Part shown: positions 1 to 7,787 of the stretch, one piece after another
Numbering within the stretch: the stretch's first letter is position 1
Layout of the letters: each line of letters starts with the position of its first letter
From: Chrysophaeum taylorii
Taxonomy: Eukaryota > Sar > Pelagophyceae > Pelagomonadales > Pelagomonadaceae
Direction of reading: 5' to 3'
Assembly: GCA_029834535.1 (NCBI GenBank)
Contig: JAQMWT010000624.1
Coordinates: 1 to 47,065 of the forward strand
Length of the DNA: 47,065 nucleotides
Translations under genes and position numbers: made by a program
The notes under the pieces: model-generated
Database searches by the model: none
What the model was told of the DNA's origin: nothing
Seen by the model: only the letters and a program-made list of their open reading frames with translations

Positions 1-712
1 CCACGCGGACCGTCGACGCCCTCGTCTCGATGACCGCCGACGATGACGTTCTGCTCGTCCATCAGCGTGTCGCCTCGTCGACCGGCGGTGCGTTCGGCAG
101 AAGCGTCAGCAAACAGGCACAGGTGACCGCGCCGGCGGCAATGAGCGTCGAGAGGCGCTCGGGCTCTCAAACACAAAGTACACGCGTTCGTACTTGTCGA
201 GGAGTGCCGACGGCGGACGGCAGGGACGCCGGCGAGGAGACAGCGGCGGTCGTGTGCGTGCGGCGGAGGGTCGCGATCACGGCAGCGACCTGGTGCCAGA
301 GGCCGTTACCCTGGATGATGACGATCACGTGGTCGCCCTGCTCGATGACCGCGCGGATCTTGTGGCTGACGACGTCGTCGGACGCGGTCGACGAGGCGTC
401 GTCGGCGTCGTCCTCCAGGATCCTTAGGCGGTCCCTCATCGAGCCGGCCATTCGAAGAAGAAGCGACGCCTGGAGATTGAGACGCTGGGCCTGGATTTTC
501 CTGACAACGGGCGATACATCTCTCGCCGCCGGACCAAATTCGCAGTCGCGGTGATTGAACTCGAGGTGTTTGCTCCGATTCTGCGTCAGCCATTTCTTGG
601 ACCCAAATGCAGATCTCTGCTTGGCCAGGGTTTTGCGCTTGCTCTCTACGTCTTCTTCTGGTGGTGCGGATTCGTCGTCGCGGTCTGGGTTTTCTTCGCC
701 TCGAGGCCTTGA

Positions 713-761
<49 letters not shown>

Positions 762-2859
762 GTCAACCGCGGTTCCGACGGCGACGACGCGCCCGAGGGG
801 GGGTCGTCGAGCGCGATGCCGTTGTCCGCTACGCCAAAGAGACGACGCTCGGAACCGTTTAACGTGCGGGTACCCCGCGCTTTCCGAAACTCGTCGACCC
901 AGTCTGCTTCGTTCCAAGTCCGCGCAACTTTGGCCAAATTGTCGCCCTTGGTCTTGGCGGCCGCGAATAGAATCGTGTCGGCCGCGATCGGACTCCTTTT
1001 GTTGCGAGGTACGAGTTCGACGCGCCCGCAAACCTGCGCACCCAGGAGTGCGACATCATATTGGCCGCACAGGATAGCAGCCTGACCAAAGGTCTTGCCG
1101 AGCAGAATCGTCTCCGGCAGGAAGCCGATAATTTCGTACTGCGTGCCCTCGATGTACTCGCACAGCCACGGCGACATGCGCCAGTCGGGCGCCCGGCCAC
1201 CGCCCGGGAGCTGCGCCCGCAAGTGCGGAGCCGAAATTCCCGCGAGGCCGAGGTTGAGGGCCAGCGTCAAGAAGCCCGGGTGGATCAGCGATGAGAAGAG
1301 CAGGTTTGTCTTGAATTCGTTGATCGTGACGCAGTGCAGCGGGTCGACGCCCGAGCTCACCGCGAGGCTGAGCTTATCCATGGTGAGCAGAATGAGTCGG
1401 ATCGGCGTGCGCGGGCTCGCGCGTTTGAGCGCGACGGCGTGCAGGATGTTCTGCCGATCCTCGCGCTCGGGTTGGTCGGTGTTGATGTTGGCCACGATGA
1501 AGGCCATCTCCGCTTCGTGAATGCGGACGCGATCGAGGTCGAGCGCGTTCATCGGGCTTCCGACAAAGTACCGCACGGGGGCGTTTCGCGCCCACTTGTG
1601 CATTAACACTGCCCGAACCGAGTCGCTACACTCATTTCGCGCCAACAGCAATACTTCGGGGATTTGTTCGCGGTCGGTCCGACACAGCTGCTGGAGGAGA
1701 GGTTCGATGACCGTCGCCGAGCCGCACGAGACGCCGCCGCCAATGACGACCACGTGGCGTCGCGCCGGTCGCCGACGCCACCGCAAGAATCCCCCCGTTA
1801 GGGTGGAATCGGCCGCGCCCGCTCGCTTCGGCGGTGCGGATTCTCAAGAGCTCGGCCGACGAGACCGAGAAGAACGTGACGCCGAGCAAAATCGACGGCA
1901 CGATGAGCAGCCGCCCGATGACGGTTTTGGGCGAAAAGTCGCCATACCCGACCGTGCTGATGGTCGTGAACCTACGTGTATCCACGTCGCGTCAGTGAGT
2001 TGAGTGAAGATTTTTGGTTGTTCTACTACAAAAAAAAAAAGAGACGCCGTCGCTCGGACGTGAAGTAGCACATCTGAAAGAAGCTGATCTTGCCGCCTTG
2101 CGCGAGCAAAAACTTGTCTTGGAAACTGGAAAAGTCCCCGAGAGATTCGACAATGAGCATCGTCGAGCTCAATATGACGATGACACCCACGAGCTCCAAG
2201 ATCTTGGCGCACGTCATCGCCGCCGAGCTCGCGACGTCTCTCTGGACGAAGGCCGTCTTCATGAAACGCTCGAACATACGGATCACTTTGAGCACGCGGA
2301 CGTACGAGAGGGAAAGCCACGAGGTGCGATACCGGATGCCCCAGAAGCCGTGTCGTATCACGAGTGGCGTCACCGTCACGGCGTCGAGAACGACCTCCCA
2401 CGTGAACGCGAGCTGCGGATCAAAGCCATGCTGGACCGTTGTGAACGCGAGATGGACGATGAATACCGCCGAGCACGCCACATCAATGGCGAATGTTCGG
2501 GGGACGACGACGCGTTCGTAGCTCTTGACGATCCACATGACGGTCGAGATGCTCGAACACACGTACTGGAGGATACACAGGGTGGTCTCGAGACGGTCGT
2601 CGACAGGCAGACGGTGCACACCCCCGAACCAGTGCGTGACCCAACGACGCCGGCTCATCCGGGTCTCGACAAAACGCGTCCACGCGACGCGCCCGGCGAC
2701 GCAGAAGAAGTAGAACGCGACCCACACCGCGAACGAAAGGCGCAGTTGCAGCCCGAGCTGGTGCCAGCTCGCTCCTTCGCAGCGTGCGCTAGTTAACTCG
2801 TCGTCGTCAAACGTGCTGCACGGCCGTTCGAGAGCGTCGTCTGTCTCGGGGGTGTCCAT
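1..2859 (-). CDS. BK (Slo1)-type potassium channel, partial
   Basis: Six-helix K+ channel of the plasma or an inner membrane with cytoplasmic RCK domains that in this family sense Ca2+. Exon 1 (2859-2060) encodes an N-terminal helix (AVWVAFYFFCVAGRVAW), S1-S3, an S4 with spaced arginines (YVRVLKVIRMFERF) and S5. A GT-AG intron (2059-1972, 88 nt) splits the pore loop; the join gives FTTISTVGYGDF, the selectivity filter. S6 follows, then RCK1 (HVVVIGGG..., GSPMNALDLDRVRI, AFIVANINTD) and the start of RCK2 (DHVIVIIQGNGLWHQV). RCK1 is one frame off S6; removing one base from the C6 run at 1791-1796 restores a continuous reading. A threonine run (about 705-765) comes from a CGT repeat. Near 170-1 the RCK2 similarity drifts between frames, so the 3' end is unresolved and cut by the window. 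The ATG at 2859 was chosen over an in-frame TTG at 2886. Family assignment is firm; the frameshift may be a sequencing error. Confidence 0.85.
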
Positions 2860-3132
2860 ATCATCCGGGATGGATGCGCGCCGCAAACGTATAAGAAATC
2901 TAAGACTTATGTATTTTCATGACGTCTCCTCTCATCACAGGATATCCAATTTATAGAAATCCCAGAGGATATCTATCATCCAGCGTTTGGCGCCTAATGG
3001 ACGTTGAGCCTACAATGCTGTAAAATCCCAAATGTAGGTAGGTTTCTTGGACAATTATTAGGGTCACAACAAGCTTGTTGGTTCTGCAAGCCGAACCCTT
3101 GCGGCGGGTCCTTTGTGACGTGGTTTCGAACA
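2860..3132. promoter_or_regulatory. Divergent intergenic region, BK channel / ABC1K
   Basis: About 270 bp between two outward-facing start codons. It is clearly more AT-rich than the flanking coding DNA and must hold both promoters. It contains two GGATATC words near 2940 and 2967. No TATA box or known factor site can be assigned with confidence. Confidence 0.4.
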
Positions 3133-6052
3133 ATGACGGTGGTGGTGGTGTCGTTGTTGTCCCTCGTGCCGTGCGGGGCGATCCAACTCTGGGGGAGTTC
3201 CGTGCCGAAGCTGGTGCCGGCGACGACCAAGAGTGTCGCAGCGGTGCACGCGGCGGCGGCGGCGGCGGCGACCCCCGCAGGCGCCGCCGCCTTAAAGACG
3301 GGGTTTTCCGTGTCTTCGGTGCTGCAGAGCGTCGAGGGAGATTACGCGTCGACGGTGGCGGTGTCGGCGGCCGTGTCGTGCGCCGTGAGTCTCCCGCTCG
3401 TAGTGATAGCGGGACGGCGCGCGATGGCGCACCGGCTCGCACTCGAGCAGGAGGATCCCCCCCGAACCGGAAACGCCGTACCCCGGCGGGTCCGACTCGT
3501 ACTCGCCCGAGAAGGCCAACGAATTTTACCGGCAGCGGCCCCTGCTCGTGCTTGGTCGTCTGATTGGCCTCCTCCAGGCGACGCTGGCGTTCCAGGTGAA
3601 ACTGCTGATCGACTGGCGTACGGGTAATCTGGAAGCGAACGAGCGCGAGCGCGCGAGGGAAGCCCTGGCTTTGGTCGAAGACCTCGGACCGACCTTCATC
3701 AAGCTCGGGCAGGCGCTGTCGATTCGGACGGACCTGATCCCCGAGGCGTACGCCCTCGAGCTCCGGAAGCTGCAGGACGCGGTCCCGCCTTTCCCCGACG
3801 CGCAAGCGCGCGAGGCGACGCGGCGCGCTTTCGGCCGTCCGCTCGAGGACGTCTTCGAGGACATATCGGACGCGTGCATCGCCTCGGCGTCGATCGGGCA
3901 GGTGTATCGGGCAACCCTAAAGCCGGGAAACTATGCGTGCGATGCCCTCCCGGACCGCGGCGGACCCGTGCGGTCGGTCGCGGTCAAGGTTCAGCGGCCC
4001 GGAGTGCTGGCGGAAATCTGCCTCGACCTCTACCTCCTCCGGCTCCTGACGCCGCTCCAGGTGTATATATCCAACGCCATCAACAAGCTCCCGACGGATC
4101 CCGAAGACCTAGAGGTCGCCCTCGCGCTCGTCGACGAGTGGGGCCGCGGGTTCGCGAACGAGGTCGACTACCGGGCCGAGGCTCGCAACACGCGCGAATT
4201 TTCGCAAGCTATGGCGCGACGCGGGCTCGGCGCCGTCGTCTCGCCCCGCGTCGTCGACGAGCTCTCGACAAACAACGTCCTCGTCACCGAGTGGATCGAG
4301 GGCACGCGGCTCGACGCCTCGGGATCGCCCGACGTGCCCCGACTCTGCGGCGTCGCGGTCAACGCGTACCTCACCATGCTCCTCGACACGGGCGTGCTCC
4401 ATTGCGATCCCCACCCCGGCAACCTCCTCCGGACCGTCGACGGCAAGTTGTGTATATTGGACTGGGGCATGACGATCAAGGTACCTCCCGATCTGCAGTA
4501 CTCCCTCCTCGAATTCATCGCCCACATCAACAGCGACCGCCTCGATCGCGTTCCGTACGACTTCGTCAACCTCGGCTTCACCCCGCCCGACAAGGTCGCC
4601 AAAGTCGCCGACTCGGGCGTCACCGACGGCCTCGCCTTCATGCTCCGCCAGCTTTCCGAGGGGGGCGGTCCCGCCAAAATCCGCGAGCGCGTCAAAAGTG
4701 AGTTCGTGAGGCGGTACGGCGACCTCGCCGACGACGAGCTCCGAGAGCGCGCGCGCGCCGAGATGATCTCGCGCATGGAGGCGCAACTCGAGAAAGAGGG
4801 CGTCGACGTCCGCGGAGTCTCCAACGTCATGCAAGAAATGTCGCGCCGGAACAGGGAACTTTTCCGGCTTCCCGAGTGGGTCCTCTACGTCGTGCGCGCC
4901 TTTAGCACTTTGGAGGGCATCGGCTTGAGCATCGACGAGAACTACAGCATCCTCGCCGAGTGTTATCCCTACATGAGCCGCCGCCTCCTCATGGACAACA
5001 GTCCGCGCGCCCGCACGGCCCTCCAGGCGATGCTCTCGCCCGTTTCCTCGCCGAGCGCTTCGGGCGGCGGCGGCGGCGGCGGCGGCCTCGACGTCGACAA
5101 GCTCGTTGAGATGGTCGACCAGTTCACCTCCTACTCGGTCTCGACCTCGGGCGTCGACACCTACGCGACCTTCGACGGCCGTGCCACATTTGCGGGACCC
5201 GACGACACCCTCCTCGTTCCCGCAGCGGCTGCTGCCGCCGAATCTGCGGCGCCCTCGGCGGCGACGCTCCAAGCCCAGCGCGAGATAGCTCGCGTCCTCC
5301 TCTCGAGGAACGCTTCCTTCGCTCAAAAGCTCGTCATCGACGAGACGGCGCGTCTCGCCGACGCCTCGGTGCGCGCGGCCCTCGCTACGGCCATAGACGC
5401 GACGGGCCTCCGCGAGCCCTCGCTCCTCGAAGAAGACCGAGACGCGACTCCGCGGCGCCTCGTCCGCCAGGCGACGGCCAACCTCCGCTCGCTCCCGACG
5501 CCCGCGAGAATCGGCCTCCTCCCGCTCACCGCGCCCCTCGAGCTCGCCGCGACGGCCGCGAGCGTCGTCGCGCCGCTCGTCGAGCCCGACGACGCCGACC
5601 GCAAGGCCCTCAAGACCGTCTCCACCCTCGCCAACCTCGCGCCCTCGACCTCCGACGCCACGCTCGTCGACTCCATCGCCAATCTCGCCCCAGACCGCGA
5701 CATTTCCGCCCTCGCCACACCCGACACCGTCGAGACCGCCTCCGTCATCGCGCGCCGCTTCGGCGCGACCCTCCTCCGCCGCGCCGCCGCCAAGCTCGAC
5801 CACACGGCCGCGCGATCATCCTCATCTGACCACGCCGACTTCGAGGCGCGCATCTCCACGCAAACCGCCTCGACACTCGCCGAAGTCTACCGCGAGGCCG
5901 CCACGATTATCGGCAGGGTACCGACTCGTCGTCGGACACATCATCATAGTGCAGCAGTTCTGACGCCGTCGTGGCAAAAACTACATCTACCAATTCTACT
6001 TCGGAGGAGGAGGAGGAGAATAATAATCTATACAGCAATTATTTTACAGTGA
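3133..6052 (+). CDS. ABC1-like (UbiB/ADCK) atypical kinase, plastid-type
   Basis: ABC1K proteins are atypical kinases acting on quinone and prenyl-lipid metabolism in plastids and mitochondria. Visible motifs: the KxGQ region (IKLGQALSIRTDLIPE, near 3700), the A-rich loop (ASIGQVY, near 3890), VAVKVQRPG (near 3985), ExD (NEVDYRAEARN, near 4160), the catalytic loop HCDPHPGNLL (near 4400) and LDWGM in place of DFG (near 4460). These resemble cyanobacterial and plastid members. The protein opens with MTVVVVSLLSLVPCGAIQLW, signal-peptide-like and compatible with a complex-plastid leader. The N-terminal part and the kinase are in different frames; deleting one base of the C7 run at 3457-3463 joins them through YPGGSDSYSPEKANEFY. 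About 330 residues follow the kinase domain, Ala-rich and low in similarity. The last 50 codons look unnatural, so the true end may be spliced near 5918. Start at the first ATG of the leader frame. Confidence 0.85.
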
Positions 6053-6155
6053 CGTGGCGTCCTGTGGGCAGCACAGCGCCTCCTCGCTCGCGACGTGTTG
6101 ATGGAATCGGGGCCGTGGCGCCGAACTGTCGGTAGTGAGAGGGCAACCCGCTCAA

Positions 6156-6575
6156 TCAGAAAATGGGCCGTTGCGCGCACTCGAACTCGTCGTTGATGCG
6201 GAAAGAGGTGGTGTCTAGGGACGTGCCCTGGTCGAGAAGTAAGTGCGTCGACGCAAGGAGCCGTGTTTCACAGCTTACGTCGTGCGGAACAAGCTCCCGA
6301 GCAGCGAAGGCTTGCTGGATTAAAAACGTACGTGCCCAATTTGTCTATATACATCTGGTGCAGTGTCCATCTTTGTGGAGCACCTCGAGCAGTGGCCGAG
6401 TCTCCTCATCAAGCGGCCAAGGTCGCCGAAGACGACGACGACGTGAGAAGTAAGTGTTGGGAGGGGAAAAAGAGGATCCCGAGGCGGCCTATTCGGGGTC
6501 CGCGGTAGGGTTAAAGATTTGTTGTGCACGGGCGTGGACCGTTAAGGCCCCAAAGTCCTTCAAGGAAGGACGCAT
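6156..6575 (-). CDS. Small spliced gene, unknown (about 70 aa)
   Basis: Not visible as one ORF. Reading the minus strand, three short blocks join in phase: ETRPLLE (ending 6384), QAFAARELVPHD (6314-6279) and a final exon GTSLDTTSFRINDEFECAQR... ending PIF-stop (6227-6156). The two introns (6383-6315, 69 nt; 6278-6228, 51 nt) have GT-AG ends, and the second acceptor follows a CTTACTTCT tract. A likely first exon starts at ATG 6575 and reads MRPSLKDFGALTVHARAQQ then IFNPTADPE, but a clean splice from it to ETRPLLE is not visible (a TAG at 6491-6489 lies in frame and the junction has no GT). I do not recognise the family. It converges with the ABC1K gene and diverges from the phosducin-like gene. 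The composition of the joined peptide is protein-like and far from the shadow frames. Confidence 0.45.
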
Positions 6576-6713
6576 GATTTGATGAGGGGCAGTAGTATTT
6601 TTTATTCAACGGCTTGTAGCAGGGGTACAAGCGATACAAGTAAGTATTGACCCCGCAGCCAGCCCCCCATTTTAAAAATGACCGAAGAACTTTATACAGT
6701 CAACTTTCTTTAT

Positions 6714-7613
6714 ATGGCGACGACGACGACAGCCGTCGGCGGGTTCGCGAGGCAGCGATGCAACTGCTGCGACGAAGGTATCGACGCGATGTTGGACCCG
6801 TGTTGCGCCAAGGAGCTCTCTGACCGGCGCAAGGCCCGCGCTCTGCTGCGGCAACTCCGGGCGGCGGACCCGACGCGCAAGGCGTGGGCCGCGCGACGCG
6901 GCGTGCTCGGGACGCCGGTGGTGGTCCCGCCGGCGCCGGTGGAGGAGTCCAGGCCGAGCGTCGACGAAGAGAGTTCCGAAGACAGCGAGCCCACGCTAAC
7001 CCCGAGCGTCGACGACGAGGACAGCTTCGAAGACAGCGAGGACGAGGAGGCGATGGAGCGACTACGCGAGGCGCGGGTAGCGCAACTCGGCCGTCGGCGA
7101 CCGGTGCCCGACGTCTCCCGGCTCGAGGACGGCGTGGTCGTCGCGCACGCCTACGACCCCGACCGCGACGCCTGCGCGTGGATTGACCTGGCGCTCGAGA
7201 AGCTCGCCGCCGACCGTCGAGATATCCGGGTGTGCCGCTCGCGCCGCGGCGACGCGTTCGCGACCAGCGCCTGGGAGTCTGACCGCGTCCCGCCGGAGCG
7301 CCTTGCCGTCGGCGCCCTTCTTGTCTTTGAGGACGGCACCCTCAAGGCCATGGCCGACGTCGCGACCTTCGCCGACGATGATACCCTCGCCGAGGACGTG
7401 CTCCACGACTGGCTCGATCGCGCGGGCGCCTTCCCGGCACCCCTAGAGCCCGGCCACGACGAGCCCCTCGAGCCCGACGACGACGACGACAAGCTGGCAG
7501 ACTCCCCCCCCTACCCCTGTGGCAAGCCCGGCTGCGCCAAGCCATTCGAGCACCACCACATCGGCCTCGAGATCCCCTTCGGTTGGGGGGCGGACGATCT
7601 CCACGGCCTCTAG
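6714..7613 (+). CDS. Phosducin-like protein, thioredoxin fold
   Basis: Phosducin-like proteins help the CCT chaperonin fold cytosolic proteins such as actin, tubulin and G-beta. The second half shows the thioredoxin-like core: VVVAHAYDPDRDACAWIDLA, a helix-strand pair DRRDIRVCRSRRG, then ALLVFEDGTLKAMADVA and the family's closing DDTLAEDVLHDWLDRAGAF, which matches the C-terminal helix of PDCL3/VIAF-type members. The middle is strongly acidic and serine-rich (SSEDSEPT..., DSFEDSEDEEAME), as in phosducins. Unusual: an N-terminal cysteine cluster (RQRCNCCDEG, LDPCCAKE) and a Cys/His-containing tail (PCGKPGCAKPFEHHH) that could bind metal. An upstream in-frame ATG exists at 6678; the ATG at 6714 gives a more usual N-terminus. 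Intron-free. Fold assignment is moderate, exact orthology unsure. Confidence 0.6.
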   Translation: MATTTTAVGGFARQRCNCCDEGIDAMLDPCCAKELSDRRKARALLRQLRAADPTRKAWAARRGVLGTPVVVPPAPVEESRPSVDEESSEDSEPTLTPSVDDEDSFEDSEDEEAMERLREARVAQLGRRRPVPDVSRLEDGVVVAHAYDPDRDACAWIDLALEKLAADRRDIRVCRSRRGDAFATSAWESDRVPPERLAVGALLVFEDGTLKAMADVATFADDDTLAEDVLHDWLDRAGAFPAPLEPGHDEPLEPDDDDDKLADSPPYPCGKPGCAKPFEHHHIGLEIPFGWGADDLHGL

Positions 7614-7716
7614 AAACAAAACAAAACAAAACTAAACTAAACTTAAAAACAAAACAAATCGGTCCGGTCCGTCCGTTAAGAAGGAAGAAGAAAAAAAGAA
7701 AAGATCTCTCTGTTGC

Positions 7717-7743
7717 GCAGCAGCAGCAGCAGCAGCAGCAGCA
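7717..7743. repeat. (AGC)n microsatellite before RNA polymerase gene
   Basis: About nine AGC units lie in the presumed 5' UTR, some 45 bp upstream of the ATG at 7788. The stretch is open in the frame of the polymerase but has no ATG before it. Confidence 0.9.
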
Positions 7744-7787
7744 CAAAAGCATACCCCCCCTATGTCGTTTTCTGCGTCCTCTCGCCG

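Noticed and set aside
4109..5803. 564-codon minus-strand ORF
   Set aside because: Shadow of the ABC1K gene; Gly/Arg/Glu-rich low-complexity reading in GC-rich DNA with no motif.
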